Of a stretch of DNA of 64,000 nucleotides, positions 36,029-45,182 are shown piece by piece. Each line of letters opens with the position of its first letter. Positions within the stretch are counted from its first letter, which is position 1. The notes under the pieces are model-generated. The model had not been told where the DNA came from. It saw nothing but the letters and a program-made list of their open reading frames with translations, and searched no databases. Where the stretch lies: positions 28,216 to 92,215 of the forward strand of contig NZ_KE386845.1 in assembly GCF_000429065.1 (NCBI RefSeq). Reading direction: 5' to 3'. The stretch is from Silanimonas lenta DSM 16282. GTDB lineage: Bacteria > Pseudomonadota > Gammaproteobacteria > Xanthomonadales > Xanthomonadaceae. The position numbers were made by a program, and so were the translations under genes.

Positions 36029-37017
36029 CGTCGCGTCTCCGTCGTTGCCATCAAGGCCCGCCACTCGGCCAGCAGGCCGGCCAGCGCCAGCTCATGGCGC
36101 AGGGGCGCGGCGAGCTGCTGGCGCAGGCGGTTGAGTGAATCGAACCACCGCGCAAGCTTGTCGAGATCACCGGGCGGGGTCAATCCGAGCGGTGCCGGGG
36201 CACCGGCGGCGGCGCGGGCCAGCGCCAGCGTGGCATCGGCCACGAAGCGCAGGCGCAGGGGCGCGGTCTCGGGCTCGGCGAACCAGTGCTGGCCCGTGGT
36301 CAGTGGAGAGGCGATGCCACGCGCCACCGCCGCCCATTCCTTCAGGGTGGCCTCGCGCAGGGCGAGCCCGCCGCCGCGCAGCCAGGCATCGGCCAGGCCC
36401 GGGTGGCCCGCGGCGGCCTCCAGGGCCTCGGCGGCGCGGGCGGGCGCATGTCCCCCGGCCTCGAGCCAGGCCAGGGCCTCCGCCCGCGGCGGCAGTGCGA
36501 GCTCGAGGCGCTGGCAGCGGCTGCGGATGGTGGCCGGCAGGCGCTGCGGCTCGGCGCTGAGCAGCAGCAGGAAGCGGTTCGGCGCCGGCTCCTCCAGGGT
36601 CTTGAGCAGGGCATTGGCCGCCGCGGTGTTGAGCGCATCGGCCGGATCGATCAGCACCACCTGGGCACCGCCGCGCTGGGCCGTCATCTGCATCGAGCCG
36701 CTGAGCGCGCGCACCTGCTCCACCACCAGCTCGCGGCGCAGCTTGTCGGTGTTCTCGTTCACTTCGAAAGTGACGAGGCGGAAATCCGGGTGGCTGCCGG
36801 CCGCCAGCAGCCGGCAGCTGCGGCACTCACCGCAGGCCGGCAGGGCCGGCGCGGCCTCGCAGAGCAGGCGTGCCGTGAGGGCCTCGGCCACGGCGCGCTT
36901 GCCGATGGCCTCCGGGCCGCAGAGCAGCTGCGCATGCCCCAGGCGGCCGGCACGCCAGGCCGCCAGCGCGGCGTCCAGCCGCTGCTGCTGCCAGGGGGCG
37001 AGCGGACGGGCCTCCAT
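36025..37017 (-). CDS. holB: DNA polymerase III subunit delta prime
   Basis: 330 residues. Clamp-loader subunit. The P-loop is degenerate (CGPEAIGKRAVAEAL), normal for delta prime, which does not bind ATP; the zinc module CEAAPALPACGECRSC follows; Sensor-1 region and QVVLIDPADALNTAAANALLKTLEEP are clear. Adjacent to tmk with a 1-nt overlap and to pilZ with a 4-nt overlap. dnaX, encoding its partner subunits, is elsewhere in the window. Confidence 0.94.
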   Translation of the reverse strand: MEARPLAPWQQQRLDAALAAWRAGRLGHAQLLCGPEAIGKRAVAEALTARLLCEAAPALPACGECRSCRLLAAGSHPDFRLVTFEVNENTDKLRRELVVEQVRALSGSMQMTAQRGGAQVVLIDPADALNTAAANALLKTLEEPAPNRFLLLLSAEPQRLPATIRSRCQRLELALPPRAEALAWLEAGGHAPARAAEALEAAAGHPGLADAWLRGGGLALREATLKEWAAVARGIASPLTTGQHWFAEPETAPLRLRFVADATLALARAAAGAPAPLGLTPPGDLDKLARWFDSLNRLRQQLAAPLRHELALAGLLAEWRALMATTETRR

Positions 37018-37673
37018 CAGCCCCCCTCCCCGCGGCGGGCCAGGAAGGCGTCCAGCGCGGCACAGGCATCGCGCACCACGGCCTCCACCGGCTGGGCGGC
37101 ATCGACCACGGCGAAGCGTTCCGGCTGGGCGGCGGCGCGCGCCCGGTAGGCGGCGCGCACCCGCTCGAAGAAGCCGGCCTGCTCCTGCTCGATGCGGTCG
37201 GCCGGGCCGCCGCGGGCCCGGGCCCGGGCGAGGCCGGCGGCCACGTCGAGATCCAGCAGCAGGGTGAAGTCGGGCTGGCGGCGCACGAAGCTGCGCTCCA
37301 GCTCGGCCACCAGGGCCATCGGCAGGCCGCGGCCGCCGCCCTGGTAGGCGAAGCTGGCATCGGTGAAGCGGTCGGCCAGCACCGTCTCGCCACGGGCCAG
37401 CGCCGGTTCCACCACGGTCTCCACGAGCTGGGCGCGGGAGGCGAACATCAGCAGCAGCTCGGCGCTGGCACTGAGCGCCTGCGCCGGATCGAGCAGCAGG
37501 GCGCGGATCGCCTCGCCGGCCGGCGTGCCGCCCGGCTCGCGGGTCTGTACCACGCGGTGGCCGTGGGCCTCCAGGCGTTCGCGCAGGGCCCCGAGCACGG
37601 TGGTCTTGCCGGCCCCCTCCCCGCCCTCGAGGCTGATCAGCAGGCCGCGCCCGGTGCTTGCCGCGCCCGCCAT
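37017..37673 (-). CDS. tmk: Thymidylate kinase
   Basis: 218 residues. P-loop EGGEGAGKTT (about 16-25), REPGGTPAGEAIR, and the DR(Y/F) motif LADRFTDASFAYQGGGRGLP; lid region RARGGPADRIEQEQAGFF. Converts dTMP to dTDP. Start at 37673 lies 1 nt past the mltG stop; the longer frame runs through mltG as shadow. Confidence 0.95.
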   Translation of the reverse strand: MAGAASTGRGLLISLEGGEGAGKTTVLGALRERLEAHGHRVVQTREPGGTPAGEAIRALLLDPAQALSASAELLLMFASRAQLVETVVEPALARGETVLADRFTDASFAYQGGGRGLPMALVAELERSFVRRQPDFTLLLDLDVAAGLARARARGGPADRIEQEQAGFFERVRAAYRARAAAQPERFAVVDAAQPVEAVVRDACAALDAFLARRGEGG

Positions 37674-37674
37674 C

Positions 37675-38709
37675 TCAGCGCCCCCCCAGCTGGTAGCGGC
37701 GCACCGCGGCGCGGTGCTCGTCATAGGTACGCGAGAACACATGGCTGCCGTCGCCGCGCGAGACGAAGTACAGGGTGTCGCCGGGCAGCGGGCGGGCCGC
37801 GGCCTCCAGCGCCGCCCGCCCCGGCATGGCGATCGGCGTCGGCGGCAGGCCGTGGCGGGTGTAGGTGTTGAAGGGCGTGTCGGTCTCGAGGTCGCGGCGC
37901 CGCAGGTTGCCGTCGAAGGCCTCGCCAAGGCCGTAGATCACCGTGGGATCGGTCTGCAGGCGCATGCCGAGGCGCAGGCGGCGCACGAATACCCCGGCGA
38001 TCTCCGGGCGCTCCTCGGCCTTGCCGGTTTCCTTCTCGATGATCGAGGCCAGCACCAGCAGTTCCTCCGGCGAGCGGATCGGCAGGCCGTCCTCGCGACC
38101 TTCCCAGGCCTCGGCCAGCGCGCGGTCCATGGCGTCGGCGGCGCGGCCCAGCAGGCGGCTGGCCCGATCGCCCCGGGTGAACAGGTAGGTCTCGGGCAGG
38201 AAGCGCCCCTCGGCCGGAACGCCCGCGCGGCCGAGTTCCGCCATCAGGGCGGCATCGTCGAGGCCGGCGATGTCGTCCACCAGCACCGGGTCGCGGGCGA
38301 TGGCGGCGCGCAGCTCGCGCATCGACCAGCCCTCCACCAGGGTGAAGCGGTAGGTGATCACCCGCCCCTCCACCATCTGCCGCAGCACCGCCTCGGGGCT
38401 GGCATTCGGCGCCAGCGCGTACTCGCCGGCCTTGAGCCGGCGCAGGGCATCGCAGCGCCAGGCCAGGGCCTTCCACTCGAGGTCGTGCCCGGCCTCGATG
38501 CCGGCGCCCCGCAGGGCGGCGAGGATCTGCGCGAAAGAGGCCCCGCGCGGCACCACCAGGGTGGCCCCCTCCGGGCCCACTACCGGGCGGGCGGCGAAGG
38601 CCTCGAGGCGCTGCTGGGCGTAGAAGGCGAGCCCGGCGCCCAGCACGAGCAGCAGGGCGAGGGCCGTGAGGGCGGCACGGAACAGGGAACGGAGCCGGGG
38701 AAGACGCAT
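37675..38709 (-). CDS. mltG: Endolytic murein transglycosylase
   Basis: 344 residues. One N-terminal membrane helix (about residues 9-28), then the YceG domain with GASFAQILAALRGAGI, LVEGWSMRELRAAI, the catalytic Glu in LASIIEKETGKAEERPEIAGVF and QTDPTVIYGLG, and GLPPTPIAMPG. Cleaves nascent peptidoglycan strands in the periplasm and sets glycan length. Overlaps pabC by 1 nt and precedes tmk, the usual pabC-mltG-tmk-holB order. Confidence 0.94.
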   Translation of the reverse strand: MRLPRLRSLFRAALTALALLLVLGAGLAFYAQQRLEAFAARPVVGPEGATLVVPRGASFAQILAALRGAGIEAGHDLEWKALAWRCDALRRLKAGEYALAPNASPEAVLRQMVEGRVITYRFTLVEGWSMRELRAAIARDPVLVDDIAGLDDAALMAELGRAGVPAEGRFLPETYLFTRGDRASRLLGRAADAMDRALAEAWEGREDGLPIRSPEELLVLASIIEKETGKAEERPEIAGVFVRRLRLGMRLQTDPTVIYGLGEAFDGNLRRRDLETDTPFNTYTRHGLPPTPIAMPGRAALEAAARPLPGDTLYFVSRGDGSHVFSRTYDEHRAAVRRYQLGGR

Positions 38710-39542
38710 CAGGAACCAGAAAAGCCAGGATGGGAGGCCGCCAGCACGGCGCGGGCCTCGGCGAGGCCCGGCGACTCGCTGGACAGCACCCGCCCGCCGC
38801 AGCGACCGACCGGCAGGATACCCCGCACGGCATTGGCGAGGAAAAGCGCCTCGGCGCGGGCGAGGTCGGCCAGCGCGAGCGGCGCCTCGGCCAGCGCCGG
38901 CCAGCGCTCCAGCAGCAGGCCGCGGGCGATGCCGGCCACTCCGGCCCGGTCCACCGGCGGGGTGAGCCAGGCCCCGTCCAGCCGCACGAACACATTGCCG
39001 CGGGTGGCGCAGACCAGCTGCCCGGCCTCGTCGGCCATCAGGCCTTCATCCAGCCCGCGCTGGGCCGCCTCCCGGGCGCCCAGCACCTGCTCCAGCCGGT
39101 TGAGGTGCTTGAGGCCGGCGAGCGCCGGCTGGCGGGCGAGGCGCAGCTCGAGCAGGTCGACCACGAGCGGTGCTTCCGGGGGCGGCGGCAGCGGCGCGGT
39201 GAAGCAGGCCAGCAGGGGCTGGGGGGCCGCCGGCGGCAGGTAGCCGCGGCCACCGCTGCCCCGGGTGAGCACCAGCTTGATCACGCCCTCGGGCGCCCGG
39301 GCCAGGCCTTCGGCCAGCGCCTGGTCGAGCACGGCCTCGTCCGGCAGCGGCAGGCCGAGGCGGGCCGCCCCTGCCGCCAGCCGCGCCCGGTGCCGCGGCC
39401 ACCACGGCAGCCGGCCGCGGCAGGCGCGCAGGGTCTCGAACAGGCCATCGCCATACGCAAGGCCCCGGTCGGCCGGGTCGAGCGCCGGCAGGCGTTCGCC
39501 GCCCCGCCACAGCCCCACGAGTCCCAAGGCCTCAGCCACCAT
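38709..39542 (-). CDS. pabC: Aminodeoxychorismate lyase
   Basis: 277 residues, fold-type IV PLP enzyme. GLAYGDGLFETLRA near the N-terminus, PLP-Lys in GLKHLNRLEQVLG, and the ANAVRGILPVGR C-terminal site. Converts aminodeoxychorismate to p-aminobenzoate and pyruvate for folate synthesis. The start at 39542 (ATG-GTG) overlaps pabB by 11 nt; a GTG 3 nt later is equally possible. Confidence 0.92.
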   Translation of the reverse strand: MVAEALGLVGLWRGGERLPALDPADRGLAYGDGLFETLRACRGRLPWWPRHRARLAAGAARLGLPLPDEAVLDQALAEGLARAPEGVIKLVLTRGSGGRGYLPPAAPQPLLACFTAPLPPPPEAPLVVDLLELRLARQPALAGLKHLNRLEQVLGAREAAQRGLDEGLMADEAGQLVCATRGNVFVRLDGAWLTPPVDRAGVAGIARGLLLERWPALAEAPLALADLARAEALFLANAVRGILPVGRCGGRVLSSESPGLAEARAVLAASHPGFSGS

Positions 39543-40926
39543 CGTCCACCCCGAGAGCGCGCAGCAGGCCGCGGGCCTTGGCCCGGGTCTCGCGCAGTTC
39601 GCGCCCGGCATCGGAGTCCACCACGATGCCGGCGCCGGCGCGGAAACCGAGGCGTTCGCCCTCCACCCAGAGCGTGCGGATCAGGATGTTGAGGTCGAGG
39701 TCGCCGCCCGCATCCAGCCAGCCCATGGCCCCGGTGTAGGGGCCGCGGCCCTCGCCCTCCAGCTCGGCGATGATCTGCATGCAGCGCACCTTGGGGCAGC
39801 CGGTGATGGTGCCGCCCGGGAACACCGCGGCGATGGCCTGCCCCGGCGTCACGCCCTCGCGCAGCCGGCCGGAGACATTGGAGACGATGTGGTGCACGTG
39901 GGCATAGCTCTCCACCGCCATCAGCTCGTCCACCCGCACGCTGCCCGGCCGGCACACCCGGCCCAGATCGTTGCGCTCGAGGTCGATCAGCATGATGTGC
40001 TCGGCCCGCTCCTTCGGATGGCCCACGAGCTCGCGGATGCGCGCCGCCTCGTCATCGCCGGGAAAGCGCGGGCGGGTGCCGGCGATCGGGCGGGTTTCGG
40101 CCAGCCCGCCGCGCAGCGAGAGCAGGCGCTCGGGCGAGGAACTCACCACGCTGCCGCCGGGCAGCGAGAACAGGCCGGCGAAGGGAGCGGGATTGTGCTG
40201 GCGCAGGGCGGCATGGAGCGCCGCCGGATCGGGGGGAGCGGCGAAGCGGGCCTGCCAGCCGCGCGAGAGGTTCACCTGGAACACATCGCCGGCGCGCAGG
40301 TAGGCATGGATGCGCTCCACGCCGGCGAGGAAGCGCCCGGGCGGCTCTTCCTCGAGGGTGAAGGCCGGCAGCGCGGGCAGGGGCGGCAGCGCTGCCCCGG
40401 GCATGGCCGCCACGTCGGCCCGGAGCCGTTCGAGCCAGGGCTCGGCAGCCGCCTCGGCCACGGCATAGGCCCGGCCGCTGCTCCGGTCCAACGCCAGGGC
40501 CGCCGGGCAACGCAGGGCCGCCGCCAGCGGCAGGCCGCCGCGGAACGCCGGCAGGCGCAGCGTCGGCTCCACCTGCGCGGCGAGTTCGTAGCCGAAGTAG
40601 AGCGCCCAGCCGCCGCGGAAGGGCGGCAGGTCAGGCTCGCCCGGGCCCGCCCCCTGCACCGGCCCGGCACCGGCCGACGATTGCCGCAGGGCCGCCTGCG
40701 CGGCATCCAGGGCCTCGAGGAAACGCCCCGGCAGCACCGTGCCGTCCTGGCGCCGGGTCAGGCCATCGCTGCCGAGGAACAGGCCTTCGCCCGTGCCGGC
40801 CAGCAGCAGGTCCCAGCGCGCCTTGCCGCCGCGGGCCGCCGATTCCAGCAGCACCGGATAGCGCTGCGGGAAGGCGCGCTTCAGGGCGAGCAGGTCGGGG
40901 CCTGCGGGAAGCGCGGCGATCGGCAC
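39532..40926 (-). CDS. pabB: Aminodeoxychorismate synthase component I (chorismate-binding family)
   Basis: 464 residues with a GTG start. The chorismate-binding core is complete: RAGDVFQVNLSRGWQARF, ETRPIAGTRPR, ERAEHIMLIDLERNDLGRVC, FPGGTITGCPKVRCMQIIAELE, and GDLDLNILIRTLW. Overlap with pabC supports a PabB rather than TrpE role. The motif reads PIAGT; characterised E. coli PabB has PIKGT, whose Lys attacks chorismate, and PIAGT is the anthranilate-synthase form. The glutaminase partner pabA is not in the window. Start could be further downstream. Confidence 0.86.
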   Translation of the reverse strand: MPIAALPAGPDLLALKRAFPQRYPVLLESAARGGKARWDLLLAGTGEGLFLGSDGLTRRQDGTVLPGRFLEALDAAQAALRQSSAGAGPVQGAGPGEPDLPPFRGGWALYFGYELAAQVEPTLRLPAFRGGLPLAAALRCPAALALDRSSGRAYAVAEAAAEPWLERLRADVAAMPGAALPPLPALPAFTLEEEPPGRFLAGVERIHAYLRAGDVFQVNLSRGWQARFAAPPDPAALHAALRQHNPAPFAGLFSLPGGSVVSSSPERLLSLRGGLAETRPIAGTRPRFPGDDEAARIRELVGHPKERAEHIMLIDLERNDLGRVCRPGSVRVDELMAVESYAHVHHIVSNVSGRLREGVTPGQAIAAVFPGGTITGCPKVRCMQIIAELEGEGRGPYTGAMGWLDAGGDLDLNILIRTLWVEGERLGFRAGAGIVVDSDAGRELRETRAKARGLLRALGVDDGG

Positions 40927-40945
40927 GGGGCGGAAGGCGCGGCTC

Positions 40946-42184
40946 TCAGAGGCGGCGGAACACCAGGCTGGCGTTGGTACCGCCGAAGCCGAAGCCGTTC
41001 GACATGACGAGGTCGAGCGTGGCCTCGCGCGCCACGTTCGGCACGTAGTCGAGATCGCAGCCCTCGCCGGGCTGGTCGAGGTTGATCGTGGGCGGCACCA
41101 CCCCGTCGACCAGCGCCATGATCGAGAAGATCGCCTCGACGCCGCCGGCCGCGCCGAGCAGGTGGCCGGTCATCGACTTCGTGGAGCTCACCATCATCCG
41201 GTAGGCGTGGTCGCCGAAGGCGCGCTTCACGGCGAGGGTTTCCGCCACGTCGCCGAGCGGCGTGGAGGTGCCGTGGGCATTGAGGTACTGCACCTCGGTG
41301 GCGTTCGCCCTGGCATCCCTCAGCGCGGCGGCCATGCAGCGCGCCGGGCCCTCGCCGCCCTCGCTGGGCGCGGTCATGTGGAAGGCGTCCGAGCTGGCGC
41401 CGAAGCCGGCGAGCTCGCAGTAGATGCGCGCCCCGCGGGCCTTCGCATGCTCGTATTCCTCGAGCACCAGGATACCGGCGCCGTCGCCGAGCACGAAGCC
41501 GTCGCGGTCCTTGTCCCAGGGGCGCGAGGCGCGGGTCGGGTCGTCGTTGCGGGTGGAGAGCGCGCGCATCGAGCAGAAGCCGCCCACCGAGGTCGGGGTG
41601 CAGCCATGCTCGGCGCCGCCCGCCACCATCACGTCGGCATCGCCGTGCTGGATCATGCGCATGGCCATGCCGATGCTGTGGTTCGCCGTGGCGCAGGCCG
41701 AGACGGCGGAGAAGTTCGGCCCTTTCAGCCCCTTGATCAGCGAGAGCTGGCCCGGAAGCATGTTGATGATGGTGCTGGGCACGTAGAAGGGCGAGACCTT
41801 GCGCGGCCCGCCGGTATGCAGGTCGATCGCGGTCTCCTCGATGCCGCGCACGCCGCCGATGCCCGAGCCGATCAGCGCGCCGATGCGCTCGGCATTGGCC
41901 TCGGTGATCTCGAGGCCGGCATCCTCGATGGCCTGGAAGGAGGCCGCCAGCCCGTAGTGGATGAAGATGTCCATCTTCTTCGCGTCCTTCGGCGGCAGGA
42001 TCGCCTTGACGTCGAAGTCGCGCACCTCGCCGGCGATCTGCGCGGCGTAGGCGGACGGATCGAAATGGGTGATGCGCCCGATGCCGGAGCGGCCGTTGCG
42101 GATGTTGTCCCACGCGCTGGCGAGGGTATTGCCCACGGGCGAGACGATGCCCATGCCGGTGACGACGACGCGACGCTGGCTCAT
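40946..42184 (-). CDS. fabF: 3-oxoacyl-ACP synthase II
   Basis: 412 residues, thiolase fold. Catalytic Cys in [11 protein letters not shown], His in [11 protein letters not shown] and His in [24 protein letters not shown] near the C-terminus. Elongates acyl-ACP. GTGGAG lies about 8 nt before the ATG. Separated from acpP by a 94-nt gap holding a strong hairpin, so expression relative to acpP is probably lowered. Confidence 0.96.
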   Translation of the reverse strand: MSQRRVVVTGMGIVSPVGNTLASAWDNIRNGRSGIGRITHFDPSAYAAQIAGEVRDFDVKAILPPKDAKKMDIFIHYGLAASFQAIEDAGLEITEANAERIGALIGSGIGGVRGIEETAIDLHTGGPRKVSPFYVPSTIINMLPGQLSLIKGLKGPNFSAVSACATANHSIGMAMRMIQHGDADVMVAGGAEHGCTPTSVGGFCSMRALSTRNDDPTRASRPWDKDRDGFVLGDGAGILVLEEYEHAKARGARIYCELAGFGASSDAFHMTAPSEGGEGPARCMAAALRDARANATEVQYLNAHGTSTPLGDVAETLAVKRAFGDHAYRMMVSSTKSMTGHLLGAAGGVEAIFSIMALVDGVVPPTINLDQPGEGCDLDYVPNVAREATLDLVMSNGFGFGGTNASLVFRRL

Positions 42185-42230
42185 TGCGATGGCTCCACGG
42201 AACGGGGGGCCGGCGGCAGGCCGCCGCCGA

Positions 42231-42262
42231 CAAACGAACGCCGCGCCCGGAAGGGCGCGGCG
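42231..42262 (-). terminator. Hairpin between acpP and fabF (terminator or attenuator)
   Basis: Perfect 10-bp stem CGCCGCGCCC / GGGCGCGGCG with a 4-nt loop (42239-42262), 16 nt after the acpP stop. On the minus strand it is followed by TTCGTTTG, a weak U-rich tail. Partial termination here would explain the higher acpP than fabF level known from other bacteria; that is inference. Confidence 0.5.
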
Positions 42263-42278
42263 CGGGGCGACGCCGGGT

Positions 42279-42518
42279 TCAGGCCTTGACGTGCGCCTTG
42301 ATGTAGTCGATCGCCTGCTGGACCGAGGTGATCTTCTCGGCTTCCTCGTCGGGGATCTCGCACTCGAACTCCTCCTCGAGGGCCATCACCAGCTCGACGG
42401 TGTCGAGCGAGTCGGCGCCGAGGTCGTCGACGAAGGAGGCCGAGTTGGTGACGTCCTCCTCCTTCACGCCCAGCTGTTCGACGACGATCTTCTTGACGCG
42501 CTCTTCGATGGTGCTCAT
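42279..42518 (-). CDS. acpP: Acyl carrier protein
   Basis: 79 residues, very acidic. The phosphopantetheine Ser lies in [18 protein letters not shown], and the N-terminal helix reads [18 protein letters not shown] strong ribosome binding site (GGGAGG) lies about 10 nt before the ATG, in keeping with high expression. Located between fabG and fabF. Confidence 0.98.
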   Translation of the reverse strand: MSTIEERVKKIVVEQLGVKEEDVTNSASFVDDLGADSLDTVELVMALEEEFECEIPDEEAEKITSVQQAIDYIKAHVKA

Positions 42519-42628
42519 GGGTTGTCTTCCCTCCCGGGTATACGACGTTTCAGACGCTTGGAATCGGGGCCGGGATCCGTGCGCGTCTTTGCATCGGAAC
42601 CGCGGTGTTCAGCCTTGCAGGCCGGATT

Positions 42629-43372
42629 CTATGCCATGTGCATGCCGCCGTTGACATGCAGGGTCTCGCCGGTGATGTAGGCGGCGGCCGGGCTGGCGAG
42701 GAAGGCCACCGCCTCGGCGATGTCCTGCGGGCGACCAAGCCGTCCGAGGGCGATGTCGGCCAGCATCTTCGCCTTCGCCTCCTCCGGCAGGTCGCGGGTC
42801 ATGTCGGTCTCGATGAAGCCCGGGGCCACCACGTTCACGGTGATGCCGCGCGAGCCGATCTCGCGGGCCATCGACTTCGAAAAACCGATGATGCCGGCCT
42901 TGGCCGCCGCGTAATTGGCCTGCCCGGCATTGCCGGTGACGCCGATGACCGAGGCGATGTTGATGATGCGCCCCTTGCGCGCCTTCATCATGCCGCGCAT
43001 CACCGCCTTGCTGGTGCGGAACACCGAGCTCAGGTTGGTGTCGAGGATGGCCTGCCAGTCCTCGTCCTTCATGCGCATGAGCAGGGTGTCGCGGGTGATG
43101 CCGGCGTTGTTCACCAGGATGCTGATCGCTCCCAGCTCGCGGCTGATGGCTTCGACCAGGGCCTCGATGGCGGCACCATCGGTCACGTCGAGCACCCGCC
43201 CCTGGCCGCCGTGGGCCCGGAGCCGCTCGCCGATGGCCGCGGCCCCGGCCTCGCTGGTGGCAGTGCCGACGACCGTCGCGCCGCGGGCGGCGAGGGTGTC
43301 GGCGATCGCGGCGCCGATGCCGCGGCTGGCGCCGGTGACGAGGGCGATTTCACCTTGCAGATCGTTGGCCAT
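42629..43372 (-). CDS. fabG: 3-oxoacyl-ACP reductase
   Basis: 247 residues, short-chain dehydrogenase. NADPH loop TGASRGIG, NNAGITRD, catalytic Ser/Tyr/Lys in IASVIG and QANYAAAKAG, and ETLHVNGGMHM at the C-terminus. Reduces beta-ketoacyl-ACP. Start MANDLQGEIAL at 43372; the longer frame is shadow over fabD. 59 nt separate it from fabD, 110 nt from acpP. Confidence 0.97.
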   Translation of the reverse strand: MANDLQGEIALVTGASRGIGAAIADTLAARGATVVGTATSEAGAAAIGERLRAHGGQGRVLDVTDGAAIEALVEAISRELGAISILVNNAGITRDTLLMRMKDEDWQAILDTNLSSVFRTSKAVMRGMMKARKGRIINIASVIGVTGNAGQANYAAAKAGIIGFSKSMAREIGSRGITVNVVAPGFIETDMTRDLPEEAKAKMLADIALGRLGRPQDIAEAVAFLASPAAAYITGETLHVNGGMHMA

Positions 43373-43431
43373 GGTGTGAGAAGACAGGGAGACGGACGGA
43401 AGTTCGGAGAACGAGGGGCGACGGACGCGGC

Positions 43432-44373
43432 TCAGGCCGACCACTCGGCCAGCGCGGCATCGAACTCGGCGGGCGTGCCGAGTGCCTTCGCCTCGAGGGC
43501 CCTGTCGATGCGCTTGGCCATGCCGGCGAGGGCCTTGCCCGGCCCGCATTCGGCGAGCCGGCCCACGCCGCGCGCGGCCAGGGCCTGCACGCAGCGGGTC
43601 CACTGCACCGGGCAGTAGAGCTGGCGCACGAGCGCATCGACCAGCGCCTCGACGTCGGAATGCAGCCCGGCATCGACATTGCGCAGCACCGGCAGCGCCG
43701 GCGTGCGCCAGGCCACCGCGCGCATCGCCTCGGCGAGCTCGTCGGCGGCCCGGCGCATCAGCGGGGTGTGCGAGGGCACCGATACCGCCAGCCTGACCGT
43801 CTTGCGCACGCCACGCTCGGCGAGCAGGGCCACGGCACGCTCCACGGCGGCGGCATGGCCGCCGATCACCACCTGCCCCGGCGTGTTGTAGTTGGCCGGC
43901 ACCACCACCTCGCCCTGCGCCGCCTCGGCGCAGGCCGCCTCGACCACGGCATCCTCGGCGCCCAGCACCGCCACCATGGCGCCAGTACCCGCCGGCACCG
44001 CGGCCTGCATCAGCTGGCCGCGCAGGCGCACCAGCCTCGCGGCATCGCCAAGGGGGATGGCATCGGCGGCAACGAGGGCGCTGTACTCGCCCAGGCTGTG
44101 GCCGGCCAGGGCCACCGGGCGCGGGCCGCCCGCGGCCAGCCACAGGCGCCAGAGGGCCACCGAGGCGGCCAGGAGGGCCGGCTGGGTGAATTCGGTCTGG
44201 TTGAGCCGCTCCTCCGGGCCTTCCTGCGACAGCGCCCAGAGATCCACGCCGGCCCCCTCGCTGGCTTCGTCGAAGGTGGCGCGCACCCCGGCATCCCGGG
44301 CCGCCAGTTCCCCCACCATTCCCAGGGCCTGCGAGCCCTGCCCCGGGAATACGAACGCCAACGCTTGCGCCAT
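43432..44373 (-). CDS. fabD: Malonyl-CoA:ACP transacylase
   Basis: 313 residues. FVFPGQGSQALGM at the N-terminus, nucleophile Ser in GHSLGEYSALV near residue 90, Arg in RLRGQLMQAAVP, and His in SVPSHTPLM. Loads malonyl groups on ACP. Start at 44373, 85 nt after the kinase-like gene; a TATGAT box lies in that gap, so fabD may have its own promoter. Confidence 0.96.
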   Translation of the reverse strand: MAQALAFVFPGQGSQALGMVGELAARDAGVRATFDEASEGAGVDLWALSQEGPEERLNQTEFTQPALLAASVALWRLWLAAGGPRPVALAGHSLGEYSALVAADAIPLGDAARLVRLRGQLMQAAVPAGTGAMVAVLGAEDAVVEAACAEAAQGEVVVPANYNTPGQVVIGGHAAAVERAVALLAERGVRKTVRLAVSVPSHTPLMRRAADELAEAMRAVAWRTPALPVLRNVDAGLHSDVEALVDALVRQLYCPVQWTRCVQALAARGVGRLAECGPGKALAGMAKRIDRALEAKALGTPAEFDAALAEWSA

Positions 44374-44407
44374 CACGCCACTCCGGCTCTGAACACTCGA
44401 GGCGCGC

Positions 44408-44413
44408 ATCATA
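44408..44413 (-). promoter_or_regulatory. Candidate -10 box (TATGAT) for fabD
   Basis: TATGAT on the minus strand (five of six), 35 nt before the fabD ATG in the 85-nt gap after the kinase-like gene. The -35 region 17 nt upstream reads AGACGC, a poor match. Confidence 0.35.
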
Positions 44414-44458
44414 CGGGCGGCCCGGGAAAAGCGTCTGTACCCGGGCGTATGCCAACGC

Positions 44459-45175
44459 TCAGGCCTGCGCCAGCCAATGGAGACCGAGGGCGGCCCGCCG
44501 GGCATCGCCGCCCAGCCGCAGGGCCAGCGCCGCCGGCAGGGCCAGGGCCCGGGCGGTGCGCTGGGCCTCACAGCGCACCGGCGCCGGCTCGAGGGCGAGG
44601 GCCTCGTCCAGGGCTGCGCGGAACTGCTCCTCCTCGCCCTCGAAGGCGCGGGCACAGGACTGCACGTAGAGCAGCAGGTCGCGGGCCTGCGCCGCCACCA
44701 GCGGCATCACCGTGCCGGGATCTTCCTCAAGATCGATGAAGCCCACCCGCTGGCCGTCCCAGGTGAGGTTACGGGCAAAGGCCTGGCTGGCATGCCCTCC
44801 AGCGGCATGCAGGGCGGCGAGCGCCCGGAACCCCGCGCGCAGGGCGGCATGGCGCTCCTCGGCCTGCGGCGAGTGCAGGGCCGAGGACAGGGTGGGACCG
44901 AGGTCCTCCAGCACCAGTTCCCGTTCGCCACGCTCGAGGATGGCCGGCACCCGGGCCCCGAGCGCGGCGAGCCGCCCGATCATCGAGTACTCGGTGGCGC
45001 AGGCCTGCTCGGCGCTCTGCGCCGCCGGAGCCGCGAGCGCCGGCAGGTGGCGCCAGCCGGCGAAGATCCGAAGCAGGGAGCGGGCGGCGGCCCGCTGAGT
45101 GGGGCCGAAGGTCTTGCGCCAGGCCCAGCCCCCGCCGGCGAGGGGCTCGCGCCGGACGCGGGCCGTGGATGCCAT
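44459..45175 (-). CDS. Kinase-like protein (BUD32/LPS-kinase fold) lacking the catalytic Asp
   Basis: 238 residues. It follows the small protein-kinase-like fold: Lys21 (WRKTFG) as the ATP lysine, Glu62 (ATEYSMIGRL) on helix C, and the metal-binding Asp148 in FIDLEED. The catalytic loop is unusual: GHASQAFARN has Asn136 but Gln131 where HxDxxxxN kinases have the catalytic Asp. It may be a pseudokinase, or use a shifted acid. It lies between fabH and fabD in the fatty-acid cluster on the same strand, 7 nt after fabH, so it is co-transcribed with fabH. Role unknown; compare the intact HPDLNARN loop of the Kdo kinase in this window. Confidence 0.72.
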   Translation of the reverse strand: MASTARVRREPLAGGGWAWRKTFGPTQRAAARSLLRIFAGWRHLPALAAPAAQSAEQACATEYSMIGRLAALGARVPAILERGERELVLEDLGPTLSSALHSPQAEERHAALRAGFRALAALHAAGGHASQAFARNLTWDGQRVGFIDLEEDPGTVMPLVAAQARDLLLYVQSCARAFEGEEEQFRAALDEALALEPAPVRCEAQRTARALALPAALALRLGGDARRAALGLHWLAQA

Positions 45176-45182
45176 CGCCGCC

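Noticed and set aside
39532..40926. Calling the chorismate enzyme TrpE
   Set aside because: The PIAGT motif suggests it, but the direct overlap with pabC and lack of trp genes favour PabB.
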